Assembly (NCBI GenBank): GCA_024291935.2
Contig: CM044306.1
Location: forward strand, 19,167,001 to 19,231,000
Direction of reading: 5' to 3'
Source of the DNA: Okapia johnstoni
Lineage: Eukaryota > Chordata > Mammalia > Artiodactyla > Giraffidae
Length of the DNA stretch: 64,000 bases
The notes below the pieces were generated by a model. It was not told the origin of the DNA and did no database searches. It saw only the letters and a list, made by a program, of their open reading frames with translations. The position numbers and the translations under genes were made by a program. Below are positions 48,961-60,000 of this stretch, piece by piece; position 1 is the first letter of the stretch, and each line of letters opens with the position of its first letter.

Positions 48961-49443
48961 TAGGAGTCCTGACCCCGCTGGCAGTCAAGATATAACTTTA
49001 CAGTCAGCCCTCCTGTATCCAGGGAACTATACCTGCAGATCATGTACTCCTGTAACTCGTATTTATGGGAAAACATTCCTGTGTAAGTGGACTTGTGCAG
49101 TTCAAATGGGTGTTGTTCAGGGGTCCACTGTAGTTGTGATGCTGTGCAGGGTACCCAGCCAAAAGCTTCCAAAAGGACGTGACATTTAATCTGAATTAAA
49201 TTGGGATTGACTGGGAGAAGACAGAGGGAAAGACCATTCCTCGAAGAAAAAAATGCATATATGAATACCCAGGAAGGGTAAGGAAAGAGCTGAGCAGGTT
49301 TGAGGAACTAAAAGGTCAGAAAGTTGGAGGACAGATGTGTCATGTGAGCCTGGGCTGACCAAGGAGCAGGGCCTAGTGGGTATGTCAAGGGCTCTCATGT
49401 GATCCATAAGTGGTAGCAGCTGCTGAATAGGACGGGAGTTATC

Positions 49444-50226
49444 GTTGTTTTTTTTTTTAACTTCTCATTTCATACTGGAGTATGGCCAATTAACAATATT
49501 GTGATAGTTTTAGGCACAAAGCAAGGGACTAAGTCATACATATACATGTATCCATTTTTCCCCAAACTCCCCTCCCTTCCAGCCTACCATATAACATTGA
49601 GCAGAGTTTCCTGTGCTATACAGTAGGTCCTTAATGCTTATTCATTTTAAATATAGCAGTGTGTACACGTCCATCCCAAACTCCCTAACTAATCTCTACC
49701 CCCATCCTTCCTCCCTGGCAAGCATAATTTTGTTCTCTGTGACTCTGTTTCTGTTTTGTAAATAAGTTTATTTGTATAATTTTTTTTTTTTTAGATTCTG
49801 CATATAAGTGTTGTCATATGATATTTCTCCTTCTCTGTCTGACTCACTTCACTCAGTATGACAATCTCTAGGTTCATCCACGTTGTTACAAATGGCATTA
49901 TTTCATTCTTTTTAATGGCCGAGTAATATTCTAATATTCCACTGTGTGTGTGTGTATATATATATATATGTACCACATCATCTTTATCCATTCCTGTCAA
50001 TGGACATTAGGCTGCTTCCGTGTCTTGACTATTGCAAACAGTGCTGCAGTGATCACTGGGATACATGTATCCTTTTGGACCATGTTTTCTCTGGACATAT
50101 GCCCAGGAGTGGGATTGCAGGATCATATGGTAGCTCAACTTTTAGTTTTTTAAGGAACTTCCATACAGTTCACAGTGGCTGCACCAATTTACATTCCCAC
50201 CAACAGTGCAGGAGGGTTTCCTTCTC
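49444..50226 (-). mobile_element. 5'-truncated L1 LINE with target-site duplication
   Basis: Poly-T (its poly-A tail) at the left, L1 3' UTR and the end of ORF2 to the right, read on the minus strand. Flanks taggacgggagttatc (49428-49443) and taggacgagagttatc (50227-50242) form a 16-bp duplication with one difference. Confidence 0.88.
49947..49970. repeat. (TG)n(TA)n microsatellite in L1
   Basis: A tg run passing into tatatata within the L1 3' part. Confidence 0.8.
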
Positions 50227-50242
50227 TAGGACGAGAGTTATC

Positions 50243-50345
50243 TTCATTTTACATACTGGGAAACTGAGGGCCAGAGAAAGGAAGTCACTTTGAGAAGTTC
50301 AGTGACCAGTAGGACAGCAGGACTAGGTCTAGAACCAGTCTTAAC
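50243..50345 (+). repeat. MIR SINE
   Basis: tttacatactgggaaactga, gggccagagaaaggaagtc, aagttcagtgaccagtagg: MIR core. Confidence 0.6.
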
Positions 50346-51425
50346 TGGTTCTTAACTCTCAGATGAGTCTTCTTGCCACCATCTCCTGAGAGATGCAACG
50401 TTTCATGCTGCTTACCAGCAGGAAGGGGTTGAATAGGGCTGTGTGGTGGCCAGGAGTGGTGGGCCCTTTAGAAAGACTGCACTTTCTAAAAGGATTCTGA
50501 GTCCTTTTGGAGGCAGGTGTAGCTTTTACCAGATTGTCAGGCCTGAGTGCAGCTGCTTAGAGACAGGAAAGGGGTCAGGGGAGGGTTGCCACCTCAGTAC
50601 ATCCAGAGAGAATGTGGGAATCCACTGAGCTTACTCTGCCCCCTGCCCCCAGCTTCAGACTCAAGCTATGGTGCCCACGGCCTTGTTCCTGGCTCAGTGG
50701 GCAGCAAGTGCAGGAGGTGCAGCCCTGTTCCATTCCACTCAGTTCCTAGTATCAGAAGCTTCTCAACTTTTTCTGGAAAGAAGCTCTTTGACCTGCCCAG
50801 AGAGATGGACCCTCATGGAGCTATAGCTTGTAGCCCCCCAGACTCCTCTCCACTCCAACACCCTCTCCAAACACCTCTTGCTCCAGGTGAGATTCATCAG
50901 ACTCTCCTCCTCCAAGGACCTGTTTTACCAGCAGTCTGGGTCTTAGGGAATGCACTGCTTGGGGGAACTGAGCTGCAGGTACATGGTCAGGCTCAGGTTA
51001 CCTCTCTGTGGGGCCTTCACGCAGAATGGCAGATGGCTGCTGGCAGGGACAGCAGGTTGGGGACACCATTCCAGGGATTGGTAGCACATTCACAGCCTAA
51101 GCTCATGAGATGTGTGGCAGGAGCCTCACCGATTAGTCCGGTGTGTCACACTGTTTCTCATCTTCCCCACCAAGCTGGGAACTCTTTGAGGACAGTAGAG
51201 GGCTGGCTGAAGAAAATTAAGGTGCATTGATAGGATGAAATATCAAGCATTTGCTTTTTTTAAAAGTGAGGAAGGTGTATTGTTGCTGATTTGGAATGTT
51301 ATGCAAAGTATATATATATATATTTTTTTAAAAGGTCAAATCACTGGATATAGTACATCCCATTCAAAAAAGAACACCGTAAAAAGTGCTTACCTTGGGT
51401 AGGGTAGTGGGGTGGAAAACTATTT
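50345..51425. other. Unannotated spacer, NAGLU to ATP6V0A1
   Basis: No gene, CpG island or clear repeat found. A 227-codon open frame on the plus strand (50547-51230) has no recognisable domain and is most likely chance. A short (TA)n run lies near 51310-51325. Confidence 0.5.
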
Positions 51426-51667
51426 TTAGCCATGCTGGGTCTTCGTGGTTGTGTGGGGCTTTCTGTAGTTGTGGCAAGCAGGGACTATTTTCTAGTTGTG
51501 GTGCGCAGGCTTCTCATTGCGATGGCTTCCCTTGTGGCAGAGCATGAGCTCTGGAGTGCGGGCTCAGTAGCCGTGGTGCACAGGCTTAGTTGCCCCAAGG
51601 CATGTGGAACCCATGTGCCCTGCGTTAGCAGGTGGATTCACAACCACTGGACCACCAAGGAAGCCTG
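51425..51667 (-). repeat. Long CHR-type (CHRL-like) SINE
   Basis: Minus-strand copy: ctgggtcttcgtggttgtg, ttgtggtgcgcaggcttctc, gcaggtggattcacaaccac, ggaccaccaaggaagcc. Confidence 0.8.
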
Positions 51668-51707
51668 GAAGACTTACTTTTACATTAGGGCCTTTTGTAC
51701 GGTTTGA

Positions 51708-52499
51708 GGAGCCACCACAATGAGAAACCTGCAGTCTCCTTTCTCCCGGGTCCTGATGTGCACAAGCTTCTGTTTGTGCCCTCCAAGAGTCTGTTTCCCT
51801 AGTCCCGTGTAAGTTCTGGTGGCTCTTTGGTGGGGTTAATGGTGACCTCCTCCAAGAGGGCTTATGCTATTGGGGAAACAATGGAAACAGTGACAGACTT
51901 AATTTTGGGAGGGCTCCAAAATCACTGCAGGTGGTGACTGCAGCCATGTAATTAAAAGATGCTCCTTGGAAGAAAAGTTATGACCAACCTAGACAGCATA
52001 TTAAAAAGCAGAGACATTACTTTGCCGACAAAGGTCCGTCTATTCAAAGCTATGGTTTTTCCAGTTGTCATGTATGGATGAGAGAGTTGGAATATAAAGA
52101 AAGCTGAGCGCCAAAGAATTGATGCTTTTGAACTGTGGTGTTGGAGAAGACTCTTGAGAGTCCCTTGGACTGCAAGGAGATCCAACCAGTCCATCCTAAA
52201 GGAAATCAGTTCTGAATATTCATTGGAAGGACTGAACTGAAGCTGAAACTCCAACACTTTGGCCACCTGATGTGAAGAACTGACTCATTTGAAAAGACCC
52301 TGGTGCTGGGAAAGATTGAAGGTGGGAGGAGAAGGGGATGACAGAAGATGAGATGGTTGGATGGCATCACTGACTCAATGGACAAGAGTTTGAGTAAACT
52401 CCAGGAGTTGGTGATGGACAGGAAGGCCTGGTGTGCTGCAGTCCATGGGGTCACAAAGAGTCAGACATGACTGAGTGACTGAACTGAACTGAACTGAAC
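51708..52499 (+). mobile_element. Internally rearranged BovB-family insertion with 12-bp target-site duplication
   Basis: tgtacggtttga is present at 51696-51707 and 52500-52511, so this whole 792-bp segment entered as one unit. Its first 160 bp (51708-51870, to cttatgctat) does not match the RT region. The remainder (from tggggaaacaatgg) is the 3' part of BovB, ending in (ctgaa)n repeats. The join suggests an internal deletion of a longer BovB RNA, or template switching. Confidence 0.85.
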
Positions 52500-52511
52500 T
52501 GTACGGTTTGA

Positions 52512-53090
52512 TCCTTTCACCATGTGACACATTTCATTGCTTTTTCAATTACTATGTGTGAAACAAATTGTCCACGCCCTCCACTCCTATTTCATCTCTT
52601 TTGTTCCTGCCAGCCTACCCTCTGCCTGTGCACCCTCCAGATCTCTTGGCCCTCTGCCCTGCCAATCCAGTTCCCTGCTTGTCACAACCCCACTATGATC
52701 CCACCTGCCTTACCTGTGAGGAGGAATGAGTCCTTCCCTGTCTGGCCACCAGGGAGCAGCCCATGCCTAGGCCTTGCCTTTGGAAGGCTGGAGAAGGGAG
52801 CTCCAATGCCCTTTCCACCCACCCTGCACTCCTGGGCAGAAAGAGGTGCCATCCTGCCCAGGTCTTCAGTGAGGGACAGAAAAAAGAGACGGGTCCTGAA
52901 GGAACCATAATGGAATTGTCCCCTATCTTTATAACACTGAGCAGGCACAAAGCCACCCTCTCCACACTGTTCTAGGACCTCAAGAGGACATTCACTGATG
53001 GGGGCACAGACTCACTCAGCAGATGTCTGGGGTCCAGGGATTCCACAAGAAGGGGAATCAGGGTAAAGGTCTAGACTTAAAAATAGGAGT
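52512..53090. other. Unannotated spacer
   Basis: No gene or repeat recognised; moderately GC-rich unique-looking sequence. Confidence 0.4.
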
Positions 53091-53094
53091 AATG

Positions 53095-53167
53095 GGAATT
53101 CCCTGGGGTCCAATAGTTAGGAGTAAGATCCCATAACCCAAGGGACCAAAAGAGACAACAACAAAAA
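53095..53167 (+). repeat. CHR-type SINE, internally deleted
   Basis: Head gggaattccctggggtcc joined directly to the 3' part (gtaagatcccataaccc) and an acaacaacaaaaaaag tail; the tRNA B-box portion is missing. Confidence 0.7.
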
Positions 53168-53434
53168 AAGAGCAACAGAGCCACCGTTCCCACCCCCACC
53201 CCAGGGCTCCTGCGAATTCCCACTCTCTGAAGGAACCCACTCTCAGGGTTCAGTTCTGGTTGGTCCCATCTTTAGATGGCTGGGCTGGGAGCAGCCCAAG
53301 GCCACTAGATCCTAAATCCTTAGCTAATGACCCACTGACCCAGATCTTTTGGGAGGAATTTCTTCCTGGGGAAGTCCTAGTTCCCCCTGCCCAGCCCCAC
53401 TTTATTGATCTTATCAGGAAGTTTATCAGTTTAA

Positions 53435-54465
53435 GCTCAATTGTTTTTTTTAATATATCCCCATCTTACATATCACCATCCCCCCAAAGAAACCCTGCCT
53501 GCAATGCTACCCAGCAGCGGGTACTGGGCAACCACCGATGTATGCAGTCTCTGTAGATTTGCCCTTTCTAGACATTTCACATAAATGTAGTCATACATTA
53601 TGTGGCCTTATGTCTGACTCTGAGGTCCATTCATGTAGCGTTTATCAATGTCTTCCCTTTTTATTGTAGAATATTCATTGGACAGATATACTGCCTTTTG
53701 TTTATCCATTCATCAGCTAATAAACATCTGGGTCGTTTCCATTTGGGGCTATTATGAATAATGCCACTATGAATGCTTGCACACAAGTCTTTGTAGACAT
53801 TTTTTTCATTTTCCTTGAGTAGATACCTAGAACCCAAATTTCTGGGTCCTAAGTTAACCCTACCTTTAACATTTTGAGAAACTGCCAGGCTGCTTTCCAA
53901 AGCAGCTGCACCATTTTACGTTTCCACCAGCAGAAGATGGGGCTTTCCGTTTCTCCACATCCTTGTCAACACTTGTAATTGTCTTTTTAAAATTATAGCC
54001 TTTTTAGGGGGTGTGATGTCTCCTCGAGGTTTTGCATTTTTCTAATGACTTACAATGTCAAATAGCTCTTCATGGACTTATCTGCCTCATGTTTTCTTTG
54101 GAGAAATGTGTATTCAAATTCTTTGCCCTTTAAGATTGAGTCTTCGTCTCTATCACTGAGTTGTGAAAGTCCTACATATCATATATTCTAGATAGAGATA
54201 TGCTTTGCAAATATTTCCTCCCAGCATGAGGGTTGCCTTGCCCTTCAAAGCACAAACGTTTTTTAATTTTTGCTAAAACCCAACTTATCTTTTATCTTCT
54301 TTCTATCATTTGTGCTTCTAATGTCATTTCTAAAAACCACTGCCTAACCCAGGGTCAGGAAGATGTACTCCTATGATTTCCTCTAAAATTTCTCTTACAT
54401 TTAGGTCAATGATCCATTTTGAGTTAATTTTTGTAGCCCAAATTTGTCGTGTGTGGATAGTATTT
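53435..54465 (-). repeat. Old L1 LINE 3' fragment
   Basis: ctgtagatttgccctttcta, gacatttcacataaatgtag, atgaataatgccactatgaa, and the ttgttgagt-like downstream parts correspond to an L1M-type 3' region on the minus strand. Diverged and without a clear tail. Confidence 0.65.
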
Positions 54466-54467
54466 TG

Positions 54468-54545
54468 GCCTGGAGAATTCCATGGACTGTATAGTCCACG
54501 GGTTTGCGATGAGTTAGACACTACTGAGCGACTTTCACTTTTACG
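54468..54545 (+). repeat. BovA SINE 3' fragment
   Basis: gcctggagaattccatggac, gatgagttagacactactg, agcgactttcactttta. Confidence 0.75.
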
Positions 54546-55600
54546 CAGCTGTACTAACACCGTCTCTTGAAAGGACTGTTCTTTATCCATTGAATTATCT
54601 TGGCCCCTGTGTGGAAAACCAGCTGGCTATACCTCTTAGGGTTTGTTTCTGAACTCTCAATTCTATTCCATTAATTCCAAGTATCTATTCTCACTAGGCC
54701 TTCCTCGTTGAGTCAGTAACAGGTTAAAAGAGCTCATTTACCTGAATGACCACTCTCATCTTTCTGACAAGTGGATGCTGGGTGTCGTGCCCAGGCCTGT
54801 TCCAGGGCAGGTGGCTTGTCAGGGAGGAGAGGGCTTGAGGAGCATGGCATGAACAGGGTGTTCCTGCCCCTCCTGGAGCAGCAGCAGTTGTCAACCTGGT
54901 GCTCACATTCCTGGGCAGCCCCTCCCCTGGAGGTTTGAGGGGGGAGGAATAGAGAGGGCAGGCTGAGAAAGAATGTGGTCGCCTTACATGGCCGTGAGGA
55001 GCGAGAAGGCGCCCGCCCTGCCCACCCCGCCAGCCTGGACAGCCTGTTGGCCCTTGGGCTGCCTGCCTCAGCACCTCGAATTCTCCAGCTGCCCTGAGGA
55101 ACCAGCACCACCACCGCCCCCGCCCCCGCCGCCGGCACAGTTCCACCTACACCAAGGCCAGAGGCAATCAGGGCTCAAAATAGCCAGGCGGCTGAGCCCT
55201 GAAAAGCATGTTTGTAGCAGAGGGAGAGGAGGGTGGGCAGACGCCCAGGGCCCTGCTTCCCCCCCCAACCCTGGCTGTTTGGGTGTGTGGTGCAGAAAAG
55301 GGGGTGGTGATGGGACCCCCAAGCCCCCTCCCCCACATGGGTGGTGTCTGCAAAGCTGCCTTGGCTCAGGGAGGGTGGGATTGGGGAGTGGGAAGGCCCC
55401 TGGGAAACTTGAGATAAGGTGAGAATTTCACAAACTGTCTGGCCAGGGCCACCACGGCTGTGGCCTTTGATCACAGAAAAAGGCAGCAATGCTGGTGAAG
55501 GGAAGTGGAGGGGATAAGATACTAGATGGGCTCAAGAGGGTTGAGTGACACGGGAGCTGTGGGGACGCAGATGGGCAGCCTCCCTGATAGAGTCAAACAC
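54545..55600. other. Spacer downstream of ATP6V0A1
   Basis: No gene recognised. The GC-rich part at 54960-55420 has open frames on both strands that are Pro- or Gly-rich and of low complexity, which I regard as chance. Function, if any (for example an enhancer), cannot be read here. Confidence 0.45.
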
Positions 55601-55602
55601 AC

Positions 55603-55608
55603 TTTATT
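55603..55608 (-). terminator. ATP6V0A1 poly(A) signal
   Basis: TTTATT on the plus strand is AATAAA on the minus strand, 1.45 kb past the stop, giving the long 3' UTR expected of this gene. Confidence 0.65.
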
Positions 55609-57057
55609 CAACACAGGAATGTCTGAACAGAAGGACCTTGGGCAAGATTCCTTATAAAGAACTCTGCTTCCAACCCCCTTGTCCATAGAGCAAAGGTCAT
55701 CATGTAAACCGCAGGGGCCAGACAGGAGGGGGTCTGCACGCGGGCTGGGTCAGGTCACACTGGCTGGCGCGGGGTGAAGCTAGGGTGGGGCGGATGGCCT
55801 GTGGAGTCACTGAGCAGCTCTAAGAAGCTCCCTTAGACAAGTGTGTGTGGGGGGGGGGGCTAGCTAATTTAGGGGATCCTCTCGATCACTGAAGGTCTGC
55901 GGATCAATTTAGCTGAAGCGGCCAGGGCTGCCATGCCAACACATGATTAAAAGGCCCCAAGATCTGCCTCCTGCTGTGGGGGCGACAGGGGAGGTAGTGC
56001 TCAGGGCCATGCCACTTTCACAGCCACATGCACTGACAGCCCTGCTGGTTGCCTCCAACCAGCAAATGGTAAATGACATCGACCTTCCCGCCCAGGACCC
56101 ACTCACTCGACATGGGGTTGTCATGGAGCTAGGGAGGGGCACTGGTGGGCAGAGCAGGCAGAAATGCCTTGATGACTACAGTTCTGAGACTCATAACTGG
56201 GGGTGGGCAAGGTCTCCCATCTGCACCAGGAAAGGGCATCAGTCTGGAACCTCTGCACAGAGGGCGTGCTTGTGGCAGGGCCCAAGCATGGCCTGAGACT
56301 CAGCCAACCAAGGGAGCCAGTCAGGACCTCTGTCTTGGGTCCTCCCAGCTGTGCAGGTTATGCTGGGTGCTAAAAGGGGATTCTGTGAGGGAGGAGGAGA
56401 AGGTGTGAGTTTAGGGTGAGCTTAGGTAGGTGGTGTGGGGTATCTGCAGGCACTCCAGGCTGCCAGGGAGAAGCCACGCTTGCTGGCACAGTTGGGTTGA
56501 GCCCAATTCCTGATGAACAAACACTGAAGATCAGAGGGGGTGGGTGGAGGACAAAAACACCAACTCCCTGGACCCCTTGCTGCTAATCTGAGTGGGGAGT
56601 GTTAAAGAGCACCCTACCCCCAACCAGGAAGGAGAATGGCAGGAGCAGGGGCTCAAAGTCTGGGTGTGGATGGTGGAGGGCCCCTTCCAAGTGCTCTTGG
56701 CTCTCGTGTAAATGCACAAACGGGTTCACCACCAGGGGGCAAAGAAAGAGTGACAGAGGCCGGAAGGGCAGGGCAGGTGCCCAGGGTGAGTGGGTGTGAG
56801 TGACCGCCAGCGCGCAGCTTCTCTAGAATACCACTACACTACCGCACACCAAGCTGCGGGTGGCGGGAGACCAGGGGGAGCTGGGGGACCAGGGGGAGCT
56901 GGATCGAACTAAATGCCTCACAGGTGGCTGGGGGGAGGGGATGGGGATGACACAGGTGCCCCGATACCCAGGGATCACAACCAGCAGGCAAGCGGAGCAC
57001 AGCTAACCACTGAGGGGCGGGAGCAGAGGGCAGCCGGGCACACAGCCCTCTGGGGGT
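55609..57057 (-). other. ATP6V0A1 3' UTR
   Basis: About 1.45 kb between the stop codon and the poly(A) signal. A G run sits at 55850-55860. No other gene is visible. Confidence 0.6.
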
Positions 57058-60000
57058 TCAGTCATCAAACTTCCCTTCCCGGATGTGCTCAAAGGAGAAA
57101 GGCAGGAACTTGAAGCCAGTCCCGCTGTAGAACTTGTTCTGGAACTCCACCCTGGAGAATGGGAAGAGGAGAGTGGTCATTCCACAAAAACTTTGGGACT
57201 CCACAAAAAGATGCCCCGACCCCAAGTTCCTCAAGCCCCCTGCTGCCCACGAAGCCCAGACTTCAGCCTGCTTCCAGCCCACGATGCCCAGGGCCCGCCC
57301 TCGGCAAGGGCGCACCGCACCAATGCACTGACTTAGTCTCAGTTCCTGCTCTATCCTGCCAGCGGAAAACGTGTATACGCCAAACTGCAGAAAGCTGGGT
57401 GCGGAAAAGCTTCAGTTGGCCTGAGCCTCTAACAGTGATGGGGAAGAGTCCCCCAGCACCCCCTCCTGGCAGGGCCCGGTGTGGACCTCCAACAGAACTG
57501 GACCAAGTGAAGTAGTGTGAGCTCATGTAAGGAACCCTGGCAGGGACCACTGTTCTCTTGTTTGTATCTCTTCTCAGGGGAGCAAGGAGAACCAAGGGTT
57601 GAGTGAACAGTGGAGGCTTTCGATTTAGGGGAGGAAATTCCCAGGAAAGGGGGAAGTTAGGAGGGGAAGTCTTCTCAAAGCAATGGCAAAAATATTCTCC
57701 AACTACAAAAACATCTGAGAAAGAATTCTTCTCTTGGGGACTGAAAGGAAAAACAGCTTTAGCTCCCTTCCCCGGCAGCTCAGCATCCATCGCTGATGGT
57801 CTCCCTGGGCCCTTCGAGCTCTGAGGGGGGGCAGGAAGGCGTCCACGCCTGGAAGCAGGGCCCGGCTGCAAGCTCGCCCTGGACAGCTGCCCAGCGACCA
57901 AATCACCACCAAATATGGGCAGAAAAATGCATGATTCAGAGGATAAAATAGCCAAGGAGAGCTGCCCTGAGGAATAGTTTCCACTCAATGCTGTGTGACC
58001 CTGGTGGCCCAGATCCCTGCAGCAGCGGGCTGCATGGGGCTGAGCCAGGCTGTGGGCACCAGGACATTCTCCACCTTCCTGCCTCTCATTCAGCCTTCCG
58101 CCAGGGCATTCTCCCTCCAAGACAAAGCAGGAATCAGTGAAAAGGAGATGGGAAGGGGACTGTCTGCAGTGGTCCCAAGAGGTCCTCAGAGGCCCCTCAT
58201 CCCTGGGGCACTGGCCGAGGACACCAACTGCAGAGCCGCCAACTCCATCCCCTGGGGAGAGTAGGGGAACAGGGTTTTCTGTGTGAGCACAAGAAGAGGC
58301 AGCCCTTCTACCCGATCCCACATTCCAGGGGCTGCGCCAAGGTCCCCAGAGCCTCCTGACCCCTGGAGAAGTCTGGTTAGTGCCTCGGCCATGCCCCTTC
58401 TGAGAGCACGGGATCCAGGAGGGGGTGCTTCAAACTGAAGTCAGTTGCAGGACTCAGCCCCATGTCCCAACACCCCCATGATGAGGGTCCAGCTCCGGAG
58501 ACCTCCCCTGAAGAATGCGGTTGGGGTGGGGATAGGTTTTGGCTTCTCCTGGCTCTGAGGACTGAATCCTCCACGCTGGGTAGGCTGTGTGTACACAGGC
58601 AACAGCATTTCATGTCATTCAACCATGTACAGCCAGACCGTGGGCAAGTCACCTTGGGGTCTGTGATGTATCTGACCTCTGGCTGACTCATCACACAGAC
58701 AGTTCTGATCCAAACTGGCTGAACAGAGAAGCTGCAGATGTGTTCACAGGCCCAAGGGGTCAGAGGCAGGGGTCTTTTGCCATCACCCTGCCTGCTTCAT
58801 TTCATGTATATCAGGGGACCCAGGCCTGGGAGCAGGGCACATACATTCTACTGTGTGAATGCATGGGTGGTCCCTCTGACATACCACCTGATGCCCCTTT
58901 GCCCACCAGCTGCCACTTAAGGACTTAGGGTGGTGCCCACCGGGGACGCTGTGGGTATTTCAAGGCCAGTGTGGCTTCACTTCTTGGTCGTGCTTGCCCC
59001 CACCTCCCAGTACAAAGCTGGAAAGCAGTTTCCTTGCTGGTCTCTCCCCCGCACCACCCTCTGGCCCCGGCCAGGAACTGTGTGCTTCCTGAGAAAGTAC
59101 AGACATGAAGTTCTCTGTGCTGGGGCGTGGCGGGACCTTGCTGGCTGCCCTGTAAGTCCTTCCTTCTCGGGGGTGGTGTGTGCGTGTGAGTGTGTGCGTG
59201 CATGTGTGCTCTGCTTGGGACACCTCCAGGGCCTTACCACGCCCCAGGCCACTAAAATGCATCTCCCAACTAAGCAGCTGCGAGGAGAGCGTCGGGCAGT
59301 CGGGCGGGGTTCTGTCACTCTGCCAGCTCCCACACCTGGCAATGGCCACCCAGTGGCCCGGAAGGACTGACTGGGAGTCCCCGGAGAGAGCACCCCTGCT
59401 ACGTGACAGAAATCTTGTTTTCTTGAGTGAACGAAGGGAGAAAGCCTGGACCTCTTCCCTTCCCTGCTGGGGTGTGGCCGACAGGAGGCGGTTTTAGAAA
59501 GACAGTCCTGTCCTGATCTGAGCAGTGCCAGGCCTGCAGCACACAGCCAGCCGATGACCCCCGTGGCGGAGCTGTGAGGTCAGCCCGGGGGGGCTACATT
59601 TCAGGGTTTTTCATTCTTCTGAGCAGCCACTCCCTCAGCCACCCATGGTGTCTGGCTGTGGTGCCACTGCATTCCTTACAAACTGGCCCCAAATCTGCCC
59701 CTTTAGCCCCCAGTCTGTGAGTGTGTATGTGGAACCTGCTAGGTAGAAAGGGATGAGGTTCCTATGAAGGTAGGTCATGGGGCAACAAGTTTTCTGTTCA
59801 CATCAATCCAGTGTCCACAGTTCAAACCACAAATCATACCCCCGCCTTTGCCTTTTCTGAGGAAGAAAAGACTTTCATTATGGTAGGCAAGAAGGCCACA
59901 CTGCGCACACAGTCAGTGGGAGGAAAAGACAGACAGATGTAACTCAGGAGACAGAATTAGCAGAATTAGACAGAATTAGCATGAATTCACCTGCTGTTTT

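Larger units (their letters stand above)
48510..49130 (+). mobile_element. Tigger/MER2-like DNA transposon remnant with terminal inverted repeats
   Basis: Left end cagttgacccttgaac (48510-48525) and right end gttcaggggtccactg (49115-49130) are inverted repeats with two mismatches. Both are bordered by TA, the target of Tc1/mariner elements. The right part (tcagccctcctgtatcc to the end) fits Tigger non-autonomous sequence. The middle is replaced by BovA SINE units. Confidence 0.75.

Noticed and set aside
50547..51230. 227-codon plus-strand frame downstream of NAGLU
   Set aside because: No domain, no promoter or poly(A) context; consistent with chance in stop-poor sequence.
57263..58321. 352-codon minus-strand frame in the ATP6V0A1 intron
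   Set aside because: No recognisable domain, not bounded by convincing splice sites, composition like the surrounding intron.
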